64,000 nt of DNA from contig CAXKVV010000152.1 of assembly GCA_964058805.1 (NCBI GenBank), forward strand, positions 185,911 to 249,910, written 5' to 3'. Under the pieces are notes generated by a model. The model ran no database searches and was not told the DNA's origin. It saw only the letters and a program-made list of their open reading frames with translations. The first letter of the stretch is position 1. Every line of letters starts with the position of its first letter. This document shows positions 46,130-61,196 of this stretch, one piece after another. The stretch is from Schoenoplectus triqueter. Taxonomy: Eukaryota > Streptophyta > Magnoliopsida > Poales > Cyperaceae. Made by a program: the position numbers and the translations under genes.

Positions 46130-46415
46130 AGATGGTCGTGCGACTGTCATCCTTGTCATCTTGCTTCTTCTCTTCCTTATCTTCTTCACATAGTATTCTT
46201 CATCATGTGATCTTCATCATTATCATAATCATCATGTTATCATCATCATTCCAAGATTATTCTTTTCTACATGATCGACATCCCCGTGTAATCATGATTA
46301 TCATCATCATATTTGAATGATTATCATCTCTGTATGATTATTATTTATCTCTACATGATCAGCATCTCCAAATGATCATGATCGTCATCATCAGATCATC
46401 TTATCTAAATGATAT
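46130..46415. repeat. ATC/ATT-rich microsatellite at the array border
   Basis: Imperfect runs of ATC, TCATC and ATGATC words immediately before the satellite array. Confidence 0.8.
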
Positions 46416-46420
46416 GCAAC

Positions 46421-47040
46421 AGAAACCACAGTTTAAACAAGTTATTTCAGTTTTTCATCATTGTTTTGCCTCATAACCTACACACGAATTCATGCAACTT
46501 CATATAAATACTCCTAATTATGTCTATTACAATATTTCTCGATTAACATCATGATATGAACATGCTACATAACTAAATTTATAAAAACTTAATTCAGATG
46601 TATTATAAACTACAATTTAAACTAGTTGTTTGAGTTTTTCATCATTTTGTTGCCTAATAACTGCACATAAATTTATAAAAATTCGTATAAATACTCTCAG
46701 ATATATCTATTATATGAATTTTCAATTAGGACATCAATATGAGAAATTTTACGACACTATTTTTTTTAACAAAACTACGTAAACTACTGTTTAAATAAGT
46801 TATTTTAAGTTTTCATCATTTAATGCTTTATAAATACACATAAATTAATGAAAATCAATATAAATATTTTTAATTATTTGTTTCATTAGATTATCAAAAT
46901 AACACTTTGATATGAACACTCTGTGACCCTCATTTTGAATAATCTTAATTATGTTTATTACAATATTTTACAATTAACACCATGGTTTGAAAATTCAAAA
47001 AAACTAATTTTACACAAAACTAAATTCAGATGTATGAAAA
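46421..47040. repeat. Degenerate edge monomers of the array
   Basis: Monomers here match 47766-48283 with more differences than the inner copies show among themselves. Near 46935 the match jumps to a version of the last monomer of the block (compare 50490-50580). The edge copy keeps about a dozen bases (an ACTAATTTTACAC word) that the inner copies have lost. Confidence 0.8.
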
Positions 47041-50000
47041 ACCGCAGTATAAACTAGTTCTATGAGTTATTATTATTTTTTGCCTAATAACTACACATAA
47101 ATTCGTACAAATACAAATAAATACTCCTAGATATTCTAATATAAGAGCGGCCAATTAAGATATTAATATGAAAATTCTACGGTACTAATTTTTTACAAAA
47201 CTTAATTATGATAGATTTTAAACTTCTGTTTCAACAAGTTATTTGGGTTTTCATCATTTTAGGCTATATAACTACACATAAATCCGTGTACGATTAAGAT
47301 AAATACTTGTAATTATGTATATTATGAGATCATCTAATTAACACTTTGATTTGAACCCTCTACAACACTCATTTCGCATAAAAATTAATTTGGATGCATT
47401 AAAAATCATTGTTTAAACAAGTTATTTGAGTTTTTCATCATTTTTTTGCCTCGTAATAACACATGAATTCATCCAAATTCGTATAAACACTCGAAATTAT
47501 ATCTATTATAATATTTTCAATTAGTATTGTGATATGAATATTCTACGATACTAATTTTACACAAAACTTATATGGGATGTAATAACAATTGCTATTAAAC
47601 TAGTTGTTTGAGTTTTTCATCATTTTAAGCTTTATTAACTACACATAAATTTGTGTTAATTAATATAAATAAATCTTATTATACCTATTATAAGATTATC
47701 TAATTAGTGCTTCGATATGAACACTCTAGAATTCTATTTTTGCATAAAACTTAATTATATGCATTAGAAACCACAGTTTAAACAAGTTATTTCAGTTTTT
47801 CATCATTGTTTTGCCTCATAACCTACACACGAATTCATGCAACTTCATATAAATACTCCTAATTATGTCTATTACAATATTTCTCGATTAACATCATGAT
47901 ATGAACATTCTACATAACTAAATTTACAAAAACTTAATTCAGATGTATTATAAACTACAGTTTAAACTAGTTGTTTGAGTTTTTCATCATTTTGTTGCCT
48001 AATAACTGCACATAAATTTATAAAAATTCGTATAAATACTCCTAGATATATCTATTATATGAATTTTCAATTAGGACATCAATATGAGAAATTTTACGAC
48101 ACTATTTTTTTTAACAAAACTACGTAAACTACTGTTTAAATAAGTTATCTGAAGTTTTCATCATTTAATGCTTTATAAATACACATAAATTAATGAAAAT
48201 CAATATAAATATTTTTAATTGTTTGTTTCATTAGATTATCAAAATAACACTTCGATATGAACACTCTGCGACCCTCATTTTGAATAAAACTTAATTCAGA
48301 TGTATTAAAAACTGTAGTTTAAAAAAGTTGTTTGAGTTTTTCATCATTTTTTGCCTCATAACTAAACATAAATTAGTGTAAATTCATATAAATATTTCTA
48401 ATTATGTCTATTATAAGATTTTCCAACTAAGACATCAATATGAAAATTCTACGTCAGTAATTTTTCACAAAACATCAAAAAGATGCATTAAAAAACTGCT
48501 GCTTAAACTAGTTGTTTGAGTTTTTCATCATTTTCTTGCCTCATAACTACACCATAATTCGTGAAAATTCACATAAATACTCCTAATTATGTCTATTACA
48601 ATATTTTTCAACTAGCATGACTATATGAACATTCTACGATACTCATTTTACACAAAATATATGTTGGATCTATTAAATATTGCTGTTTAAACTAGTTGTT
48701 TGAGTCTTCCATCATTTTTGTCTCACAACTACAAATAAATTAGGTCAAATTCAAATCAATACTCCTCATTATGTCTATTATGTTATTTTTACAATTAAGA
48801 TATCAATATCAAAATTCTACGAAACTAATTTCGCACAAAACTTTATAAAGAGGCATTAAAAACAGCTGTTTGAACTAGTTATTTGAGTTTTTGATCATTT
48901 TATGCGGCATAACTACACATGAATTTGTGCAAATTCATATAAATACTTATATTTATGTCTATTATAATATTTTTCAATTAACACTACGATATGAACATTC
49001 TACAACACTAATTTTACACAAAACTTAATTCGGATGTATTGAAAACTGCAGTTTAATCAAGTTGTTTGAGTTTTTCATCATTTTTGTATAATTACTGCTA
49101 ATAAGTTCGTGCAAATTCGTACAAATACTCTTAAATATGTCTATTATAAGATTTTCCAACTAATACATCAATATGAAAATCCTACGACAATAATTTTGCA
49201 TAAAACATAATTTCGATGCATTAAAAACTGTTGTTTAAAAAAGTTGTTTGAGTTTTTTCATATTATTTTTGCCTCACAGCAGCACATAAATTCGTCCAAA
49301 TTCACATAAATACTTTTAACTATGTCTATTATAATATTTTCCAATTAATACATCAATATGAAAATTCTACGATACTAATTTTGCATAATACTTAATTAGG
49401 ATGCATTAAGAACTGCTGTTTAAACTAGTTGTTTGAGTTTTTCATTATTTTTTGTGTCAGAACTACACATGAATGTCTATTAAAACTTTTTCCGGTTAAC
49501 ACCACGATATGAACATTCTACAAAACTAATTTTAGACAAAACTTAATTTGGATGTGTTAAAAACTGCAGTTTTAACTAGTTTTTTTTTATAGTTTATCAT
49601 CGTTTCTGCCTAATTACTACTCATAAATTCATGAAAATTCATATAGAAACTCCTAAATATTTCTATAATTTGATTTTCCAATTAACACATAATTAGAATG
49701 CTTTAAGAATTATTGTTTCAAAAAGTTATTTGAGGTTTTCATCATGTTGTCTTTATAACTACATATGAATTCGTTTATGTTAACATAAATACTTCAAATT
49801 ATGTCTTTTATGAGATTATATAATTAACAATTCGATATGAACCCTATACAACACTAATTTGCATAAACCTTAATTCGGATGCATTAGAAACATCAGTTCA
49901 AACAAGTCGTTTGAGTTTTTAATAATTTTTGGCCTCATAAATACACAAGAATTCTTACAAATTTATATAAATACTCTTAGTTATGTCTACTATAAGATTT

Positions 50001-50579
50001 TACAATTAAGACAACAATATGAATATTTTACGACACTAGTTTTGCACAAATCTCATTAAAGTAGTTGTTTGAGTTTATCACCATGTTCGGCCTCATAAAT
50101 ATACATAAAATCGTTCCAACAAAAATAAATACTCATAATTATGTTTGTTGTAAGAATTTTTAATTAAAACATCAATATGAAAATTATGCGGCACTAATTT
50201 TGAACAAAACTTAATAAAGATGCATTATAAAGTTCTGTTTAAAATAGTTGTTTGAGTTTTTCATAATTTATTACCTCATAACTACAAATGAATTTGTGCA
50301 AATTCATATAAATACTCATAATAATGTCCATTATAATATTTTCCAAATAACACCACAATATGAACATTCTACAATACTAATTTTACACAAAACTTACTTC
50401 GGATATATTACAAACTGCATTTAAACTTGTTGTTTGAGTTTTTCATCATTTTTTGAGTCATAACTATAAATAAATTCATGCAGATTTATATAAATACTCC
50501 TAACTATGACTATTATAATATTTTGCAATTAACACCACTATTTTAAAATCCTACAAAACTAAATTCAGATGTATGAAAA
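47041..50579. repeat. Higher-order repeat copy 1
   Basis: 3,539 bp, 20 monomers. Monomer starts, by the GTTTAAAC-like word, are near 47047, 47226, 47411, 47591, 47776, 47960, 48134, 48317, 48501, 48685, 48868, 49051, 49233, 49418, 49569, 49715, 49896, 50056, 50237 and 50419. Two monomers are short (about 151 and 146 bp). Marker bases: A at 48742, C at 48757, C at 48634, C at 50054. Confidence 0.93.
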
Positions 50580-53500
50580 ACCGCAGTATAAACTAGTTCT
50601 ATGAGTTATTATTATTTTTTGCCTAATAACTACACATAAATTCGTACAAATACAAATAAATACTCCTAGATATTCTAATATAAGAGCGGCCAATTAAGAT
50701 ATTAATATGAAAATTCTACGGTACTAATTTTTTACAAAACTTAATTATGATAGATTTTAAACTTCTGTTTCAACAAGTTATTTGGGTTTTCATCATTTTA
50801 GGCTATATAACTACACATAAATCCGTGTACGATTAAGATAAATACTTGTAATTATGTATATTATGAGATCATCTAATTAACACTTTGATTTGAACCCTCT
50901 ACAACACTCATTTCGCATAAAAATTAATTTGGATGCATTAAAAATCATTGTTTAAACAAGTTATTTGAGTTTTTCATCATTTTTTTGCCTCGTAATAACA
51001 CATGAATTCATCCAAATTCGTATAAACACTCGAAATTATATCTATTATAATATTTTCAATTAGTATTGTGATATGAATATTCTACGATACTAATTTTACA
51101 CAAAACTTATATGGGATGTAATAACAATTGCTATTAAACTAGTTGTTTGAGTTTTTCATCATTTTAAGCTTTATTAACTACACATAAATTTGTGTTAATT
51201 AATATAAATAAATCTTATTATACCTATTATAAGATTATCTAATTAGTGCTTCGATATGAACACTCTAGAATTCTATTTTTGCATAAAACTTAATTATATG
51301 CATTAGAAACCACAGTTTAAACAAGTTATTTCAGTTTTTCATCATTGTTTTGCCTCATAACCTACACACGAATTCATGCAACTTCATATAAATACTCCTA
51401 ATTATGTCTATTACAATATTTCTCGATTAACATCATGATATGAACATTCTACATAACTAAATTTACAAAAACTTAATTCAGATGTATTATAAACTACAGT
51501 TTAAACTAGTTGTTTGAGTTTTTCATCATTTTGTTGCCTAATAACTGCACATAAATTTATAAAAATTCGTATAAATACTCCTAGATATATCTATTATATG
51601 AATTTTCAATTAGGACATCAATATGAGAAATTTTACGACACTATTTTTTTTAACAAAACTACGTAAACTACTGTTTAAATAAGTTATCTGAAGTTTTCAT
51701 CATTTAATGCTTTATAAATACACATAAATTAATGAAAATCAATATAAATATTTTTAATTGTTTGTTTCATTAGATTATCAAAATAACACTTCGATATGAA
51801 CACTCTGCGACCCTCATTTTGAATAAAACTTAATTCAGATGTATTAAAAACTGTAGTTTAAAAAAGTTGTTTGAGTTTTTCATCATTTTTTGCCTCATAA
51901 CTAAACATAAATTAGTGTAAATTCATATAAATATTTCTAATTATGTCTATTATAAGATTTTCCAACTAAGACATCAATATGAAAATTCTACGTCAGTAAT
52001 TTTTCACAAAACATCAAAAAGATGCATTAAAAAACTGCTGCTTAAACTAGTTGTTTGAGTTTTTCATCATTTTCTTGCCTCATAACTACACCATAATTCG
52101 TGAAAATTCACATAAATACTCCTAATTATGTCTATTACAATATTTTTCAACTAGCATGACTATATGAACATTTTACGATACTCATTTTACACAAAATATA
52201 TGTTGGATCTATTAAATATTGCTGTTTAAACTAGTTGTTTGAGTCTTCCATCATTTTTGTCTCACAACTACAAATAAATTCGGTCAAATTCAAATAAATA
52301 CTCCTCATTATGTCTATTATGTTATTTTTACAATTAAGATATCAATATCAAAATTCTACGAAACTAATTTCGCACAAAACTTTATAAAGAGGCATTAAAA
52401 ACAGCTGTTTGAACTAGTTATTTGAGTTTTTGATCATTTTATGCGGCATAACTACACATGAATTTGTGCAAATTCATATAAATACTTATATTTATGTCTA
52501 TTATAATATTTTTCAATTAACACTACGATATGAACATTCTACAACACTAATTTTACACAAAACTTAATTCGGATGTATTGAAAACTGCAGTTTAATCAAG
52601 TTGTTTGAGTTTTTCATCATTTTTGTATAATTACTGCTAATAAGTTCGTGCAAATTCGTACAAATACTCTTAAATATGTCTATTATAAGATTTTCCAACT
52701 AATACATCAATATGAAAATCCTACGACAATAATTTTGCATAAAACATAATTTCGATGCATTAAAAACTGTTGTTTAAAAAAGTTGTTTGAGTTTTTTCAT
52801 ATTATTTTTGCCTCACAGCAGCACATAAATTCGTCCAAATTCACATAAATACTTTTAACTATGTCTATTATAATATTTTCCAATTAATACATCAATATGA
52901 AAATTCTACGATACTAATTTTGCATAATACTTAATTAGGATGCATTAAGAACTGCTGTTTAAACTAGTTGTTTGAGTTTTTCATTATTTTTTGTGTCAGA
53001 ACTACACATGAATGTCTATTAAAACTTTTTCCGGTTAACACCACGATATGAACATTCTACAAAACTAATTTTAGACAAAACTTAATTTGGATGTGTTAAA
53101 AACTGCAGTTTTAACTAGTTTTTTTTTATAGTTTATCATCGTTTCTGCCTAATTACTACTCATAAATTCATGAAAATTCATATAGAAACTCCTAAATATT
53201 TCTATAATTTGATTTTCCAATTAACACATAATTAGAATGCTTTAAGAATTATTGTTTCAAAAAGTTATTTGAGGTTTTCATCATGTTGTCTTTATAACTA
53301 CATATGAATTCGTTTATGTTAACATAAATACTTCAAATTATGTCTTTTATGAGATTATATAATTAACAATTCGATATGAACCCTATACAACACTAATTTG
53401 CATAAACCTTAATTCGGATGCATTAGAAACATCAGTTCAAACAAGTCGTTTGAGTTTTTAATAATTTTTGGCCTCATAAATACACAAGAATTCTTACAAA

Positions 53501-54118
53501 TTTATATAAATACTCTTAGTTATGTCTACTATAAGATTTTACAATTAAGACAACAATATGAATATTTTACGACACTAGTTTTGCACAAATCTCATTAAAG
53601 TAGTTGTTTGAGTTTATCACCATGTTCGGCCTCATAAATATACATAAAATCGTTCCAACAAAAATAAATACTCATAATTATGTTTGTTGTAAGAATTTTT
53701 AATTAAAACATCAATATGAAAATTATGCGGCACTAATTTTGAACAAAACTTAATAAAGATGCATTATAAAGTTCTGTTTAAAATAGTTGTTTGAGTTTTT
53801 CATAATTTATTACCTCATAACTACAAATGAATTTGTGCAAATTCATATAAATACTCATAATAATGTCCATTATAATATTTTCCAAATAACACCACAATAT
53901 GAACATTCTACAATACTAATTTTACACAAAACTTACTTCGGATATATTACAAACTGCATTTAAACTTGTTGTTTGAGTTTTTCATCATTTTTTGAGTCAT
54001 AACTATAAATAAATTCATGCAGATTTATATAAATACTCCTAACTATGACTATTATAATATTTTGCAATTAACACCACTATTTTAAAATCCTACAAAACTA
54101 AATTCAGATGTATGAAAA
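50580..54118. repeat. Higher-order repeat copy 2
   Basis: 3,539 bp. Marker bases at the positions equivalent to those listed for copy 1: C (52281), A (52296), T (52173), C (53593). Confidence 0.93.
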
Positions 54119-57100
54119 ACCGCAGTATAAACTAGTTCTATGAGTTATTATTATTTTTTGCCTAATAACTACACATAAATTCGTACAAATACAAATAAAT
54201 ACTCCTAGATATTCTAATATAAGAGCGGCCAATTAAGATATTAATATGAAAATTCTACGGTACTAATTTTTTACAAAACTTAATTATGATAGATTTTAAA
54301 CTTCTGTTTCAACAAGTTATTTGGGTTTTCATCATTTTAGGCTATATAACTACACATAAATCCGTGTACGATTAAGATAAATACTTGTAATTATGTATAT
54401 TATGAGATCATCTAATTAACACTTTGATTTGAACCCTCTACAACACTCATTTCGCATAAAAATTAATTTGGATGCATTAAAAATCATTGTTTAAACAAGT
54501 TATTTGAGTTTTTCATCATTTTTTTGCCTCGTAATAACACATGAATTCATCCAAATTCGTATAAACACTCGAAATTATATCTATTATAATATTTTCAATT
54601 AGTATTGTGATATGAATATTCTACGATACTAATTTTACACAAAACTTATATGGGATGTAATAACAATTGCTATTAAACTAGTTGTTTGAGTTTTTCATCA
54701 TTTTAAGCTTTATTAACTACACATAAATTTGTGTTAATTAATATAAATAAATCTTATTATACCTATTATAAGATTATCTAATTAGTGCTTCGATATGAAC
54801 ACTCTAGAATTCTATTTTTGCATAAAACTTAATTATATGCATTAGAAACCACAGTTTAAACAAGTTATTTCAGTTTTTCATCATTGTTTTGCCTCATAAC
54901 CTACACACGAATTCATGCAACTTCATATAAATACTCCTAATTATGTCTATTACAATATTTCTCGATTAACATCATGATATGAACATTCTACATAACTAAA
55001 TTTACAAAAACTTAATTCAGATGTATTATAAACTACAGTTTAAACTAGTTGTTTGAGTTTTTCATCATTTTGTTGCCTAATAACTGCACATAAATTTATA
55101 AAAATTCGTATAAATACTCCTAGATATATCTATTATATGAATTTTCAATTAGGACATCAATATGAGAAATTTTACGACACTATTTTTTTTAACAAAACTA
55201 CGTAAACTACTGTTTAAATAAGTTATCTGAAGTTTTCATCATTTAATGCTTTATAAATACACATAAATTAATGAAAATCAATATAAATATTTTTAATTGT
55301 TTGTTTCATTAGATTATCAAAATAACACTTCGATATGAACACTCTGCGACCCTCATTTTGAATAAAACTTAATTCAGATGTATTAAAAACTGTAGTTTAA
55401 AAAAGTTGTTTGAGTTTTTCATCATTTTTTGCCTCATAACTAAACATAAATTAGTGTAAATTCATATAAATATTTCTAATTATGTCTATTATAAGATTTT
55501 CCAACTAAGACATCAATATGAAAATTCTACGTCAGTAATTTTTCACAAAACATCAAAAAGATGCATTAAAAAACTGCTGCTTAAACTAGTTGTTTGAGTT
55601 TTTCATCATTTTCTTGCCTCATAACTACACCATAATTCGTGAAAATTCACATAAATACTCCTAATTATGTCTATTACAATATTTTTCAACTAGCATGACT
55701 ATATGAACATTCTACGATACTCATTTTACACAAAATATATGTTGGATCTATTAAATATTGCTGTTTAAACTAGTTGTTTGAGTCTTCCATCATTTTTGTC
55801 TCACAACTACAAATAAATTAGGTCAAATTCAAATCAATACTCCTCATTATGTCTATTATGTTATTTTTACAATTAAGATATCAATATCAAAATTCTACGA
55901 AACTAATTTCGCACAAAACTTTATAAAGAGGCATTAAAAACAGCTGTTTGAACTAGTTATTTGAGTTTTTGATCATTTTATGCGGCATAACTACACATGA
56001 ATTTGTGCAAATTCATATAAATACTTATATTTATGTCTATTATAATATTTTTCAATTAACACTACGATATGAACATTCTACAACACTAATTTTACACAAA
56101 ACTTAATTCGGATGTATTGAAAACTGCAGTTTAATCAAGTTGTTTGAGTTTTTCATCATTTTTGTATAATTACTGCTAATAAGTTCGTGCAAATTCGTAC
56201 AAATACTCTTAAATATGTCTATTATAAGATTTTCCAACTAATACATCAATATGAAAATCCTACGACAATAATTTTGCATAAAACATAATTTCGATGCATT
56301 AAAAACTGTTGTTTAAAAAAGTTGTTTGAGTTTTTTCATATTATTTTTGCCTCACAGCAGCACATAAATTCGTCCAAATTCACATAAATACTTTTAACTA
56401 TGTCTATTATAATATTTTCCAATTAATACATCAATATGAAAATTCTACGATACTAATTTTGCATAATACTTAATTAGGATGCATTAAGAACTGCTGTTTA
56501 AACTAGTTGTTTGAGTTTTTCATTATTTTTTGTGTCAGAACTACACATGAATGTCTATTAAAACTTTTTCCGGTTAACACCACGATATGAACATTCTACA
56601 AAACTAATTTTAGACAAAACTTAATTTGGATGTGTTAAAAACTGCAGTTTTAACTAGTTTTTTTTTATAGTTTATCATCGTTTCTGCCTAATTACTACTC
56701 ATAAATTCATGAAAATTCATATAGAAACTCCTAAATATTTCTATAATTTGATTTTCCAATTAACACATAATTAGAATGCTTTAAGAATTATTGTTTCAAA
56801 AAGTTATTTGAGGTTTTCATCATGTTGTCTTTATAACTACATATGAATTCGTTTATGTTAACATAAATACTTCAAATTATGTCTTTTATGAGATTATATA
56901 ATTAACAATTCGATATGAACCCTATACAACACTAATTTGCATAAACCTTAATTCGGATGCATTAGAAACATCAGTTCAAACAAGTCGTTTGAGTTTTTAA
57001 TAATTTTTGGCCTCATAAATACACAAGAATTCTTACAAATTTATATAAATACTCTTAGTTATGTCTACTATAAGATTTTACAATTAAGACAACAATATGA

Positions 57101-57657
57101 ATATTTTACGACACTAGTTTTGCACAAATCTTATTAAAGTAGTTGTTTGAGTTTATCACCATGTTCGGCCTCATAAATATACATAAAATCGTTCCAACAA
57201 AAATAAATACTCATAATTATGTTTGTTGTAAGAATTTTTAATTAAAACATCAATATGAAAATTATGCGGCACTAATTTTGAACAAAACTTAATAAAGATG
57301 CATTATAAAGTTCTGTTTAAAATAGTTGTTTGAGTTTTTCATAATTTATTACCTCATAACTACAAATGAATTTGTGCAAATTCATATAAATACTCATAAT
57401 AATGTCCATTATAATATTTTCCAAATAACACCACAATATGAACATTCTACAATACTAATTTTACACAAAACTTACTTCGGATATATTACAAACTGCATTT
57501 AAACTTGTTGTTTGAGTTTTTCATCATTTTTTGAGTCATAACTATAAATAAATTCATGCAGATTTATATAAATACTCCTAACTATGACTATTATAATATT
57601 TTGCAATTAACACCACTATTTTAAAATCCTACAAAACTAAATTCAGATGTATGAAAA
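54119..57657. repeat. Higher-order repeat copy 3
   Basis: 3,539 bp. Marker bases: A (55820), C (55835), C (55712), T (57132). Confidence 0.93.
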
Positions 57658-60600
57658 ACCGCAGTATAAACTAGTTCTATGAGTTATTATTATTTTTTGC
57701 CTAATAACTACACATAAATTCGTACAAATACAAATAAATACTCCTAGATATTCTAATATAAGAGCGGCCAATTAAGATATTAATATGAAAATTCTACGGT
57801 ACTAATTTTTTACAAAACTTAATTATGATAGATTTTAAACTTCTGTTTCAACAAGTTATTTGGGTTTTCATCATTTTAGGCTATATAACTACACATAAAT
57901 CCGTGTACGATTAAGATAAATACTTGTAATTATGTATATTATGAGATCATCTAATTAACACTTTGATTTGAACCCTCTACAACACTCATTTCGCATAAAA
58001 ATTAATTTGGATGCATTAAAAATCATTGTTTAAACAAGTTATTTGAGTTTTTCATCATTTTTTTGCCTCGTAATAACACATGAATTCATCCAAATTCGTA
58101 TAAACACTCGAAATTATATCTATTATAATATTTTCAATTAGTATTGTGATATGAATATTCTACGATACTAATTTTACACAAAACTTATATGGGATGTAAT
58201 AACAATTGCTATTAAACTAGTTGTTTGAGTTTTTCATCATTTTAAGCTTTATTAACTACACATAAATTTGTGTTAATTAATATAAATAAATCTTATTATA
58301 CCTATTATAAGATTATCTAATTAGTGCTTCGATATGAACACTCTAGAATTCTATTTTTGCATAAAACTTAATTATATGCATTAGAAACCACAGTTTAAAC
58401 AAGTTATTTCAGTTTTTCATCATTGTTTTGCCTCATAACCTACACACGAATTCATGCAACTTCATATAAATACTCCTAATTATGTCTATTACAATATTTC
58501 TCGATTAACATCATGATATGAACATTCTACATAACTAAATTTACAAAAACTTAATTCAGATGTATTATAAACTACAGTTTAAACTAGTTGTTTGAGTTTT
58601 TCATCATTTTGTTGCCTAATAACTGCACATAAATTTATAAAAATTCGTATAAATACTCCTAGATATATCTATTATATGAATTTTCAATTAGGACATCAAT
58701 ATGAGAAATTTTACGACACTATTTTTTTTAACAAAACTACGTAAACTACTGTTTAAATAAGTTATCTGAAGTTTTCATCATTTAATGCTTTATAAATACA
58801 CATAAATTAATGAAAATCAATATAAATATTTTTAATTGTTTGTTTCATTAGATTATCAAAATAACACTTCGATATGAACACTCTGCGACCCTCATTTTGA
58901 ATAAAACTTAATTCAGATGTATTAAAAACTGTAGTTTAAAAAAGTTGTTTGAGTTTTTCATCATTTTTTGCCTCATAACTAAACATAAATTAGTGTAAAT
59001 TCATATAAATATTTCTAATTATGTCTATTATAAGATTTTCCAACTAAGACATCAATATGAAAATTCTACGTCAGTAATTTTTCACAAAACATCAAAAAGA
59101 TGCATTAAAAAACTGCTGCTTAAACTAGTTGTTTGAGTTTTTCATCATTTTCTTGCCTCATAACTACACCATAATTCGTGAAAATTCACATAAATACTCC
59201 TAATTATGTCTATTACAATATTTTTCAACTAGCATGACTATATGAACATTCTACGATACTCATTTTACACAAAATATATGTTGGATCTATTAAATATTGC
59301 TGTTTAAACTAGTTGTTTGAGTCTTCCATCATTTTTGTCTCACAACTACAAATAAATTCGGTCAAATTCAAATAAATACTCCTCATTATGTCTATTATGT
59401 TATTTTTACAATTAAGATATCAATATCAAAATTCTACGAAACTAATTTCGCACAAAACTTTATAAAGAGGCATTAAAAACAGCTGTTTGAACTAGTTATT
59501 TGAGTTTTTGATCATTTTATGCGGCATAACTACACATGAATTTGTGCAAATTCATATAAATACTTATATTTATGTCTATTATAATATTTTTCAATTAACA
59601 CTACGATATGAACATTCTACAACACTAATTTTACACAAAACTTAATTCGGATGTATTGAAAACTGCAGTTTAATCAAGTTGTTTGAGTTTTTCATCATTT
59701 TTGTATAATTACTGCTAATAAGTTCGTGCAAATTCGTACAAATACTCTTAAATATGTCTATTATAAGATTTTCCAACTAATACATCAATATGAAAATCCT
59801 ACGACAATAATTTTGCATAAAACATAATTTCGATGCATTAAAAACTGTTGTTTAAAAAAGTTGTTTGAGTTTTTTCATATTATTTTTGCCTCACAGCAGC
59901 ACATAAATTCGTCCAAATTCACATAAATACTTTTAACTATGTCTATTATAATATTTTCCAATTAATACATCAATATGAAAATTCTACGATACTAATTTTG
60001 CATAATACTTAATTAGGATGCATTAAGAACTGCTGTTTAAACTAGTTGTTTGAGTTTTTCATTATTTTTTGTGTCAGAACTACACATGAATGTCTATTAA
60101 AACTTTTTCCGGTTAACACCACGATATGAACATTCTACAAAACTAATTTTAGACAAAACTTAATTTGGATGTGTTAAAAACTGCAGTTTTAACTAGTTTT
60201 TTTTTATAGTTTATCATCGTTTCTGCCTAATTACTACTCATAAATTCATGAAAATTCATATAGAAACTCCTAAATATTTCTATAATTTGATTTTCCAATT
60301 AACACATAATTAGAATGCTTTAAGAATTATTGTTTCAAAAAGTTATTTGAGGTTTTCATCATGTTGTCTTTATAACTACATATGAATTCGTTTATGTTAA
60401 CATAAATACTTCAAATTATGTCTTTTATGAGATTATATAATTAACAATTCGATATGAACCCTATACAACACTAATTTGCATAAACCTTAATTCGGATGCA
60501 TTAGAAACATCAGTTCAAACAAGTCGTTTGAGTTTTTAATAATTTTTGGCCTCATAAATACACAAGAATTCTTACAAATTTATATAAATACTCTTAGTTA

Positions 60601-61196
60601 TGTCTACTATAAGATTTTACAATTAAGACAACAATATGAATATTTTACGACACTAGTTTTGCACAAATCTTATTAAAGTAGTTGTTTGAGTTTATCACCA
60701 TGTTCGGCCTCATAAATATACATAAAATCGTTCCAACAAAAATAAATACTCATAATTATGTTTGTTGTAAGAATTTTTAATTAAAACATCAATATGAAAA
60801 TTATGCGGCACTAATTTTGAACAAAACTTAATAAAGATGCATTATAAAGTTCTGTTTAAAATAGTTGTTTGAGTTTTTCATAATTTATTACCTCATAACT
60901 ACAAATGAATTTGTGCAAATTCATATAAATACTCATAATAATGTCCATTATAATATTTTCCAAATAACACCACAATATGAACATTCTACAATACTAATTT
61001 TACACAAAACTTACTTCGGATATATTACAAACTGCATTTAAACTTGTTGTTTGAGTTTTTCATCATTTTTTGAGTCATAACTATAAATAAATTCATGCAG
61101 ATTTATATAAATACTCCTAACTATGACTATTATAATATTTTGCAATTAACACCACTATTTTAAAATCCTACAAAACTAAATTCAGATGTATGAAAA
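57658..61196. repeat. Higher-order repeat copy 4
   Basis: 3,539 bp. Marker bases: C (59359), A (59374), C (59251), T (60671). Confidence 0.93.
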
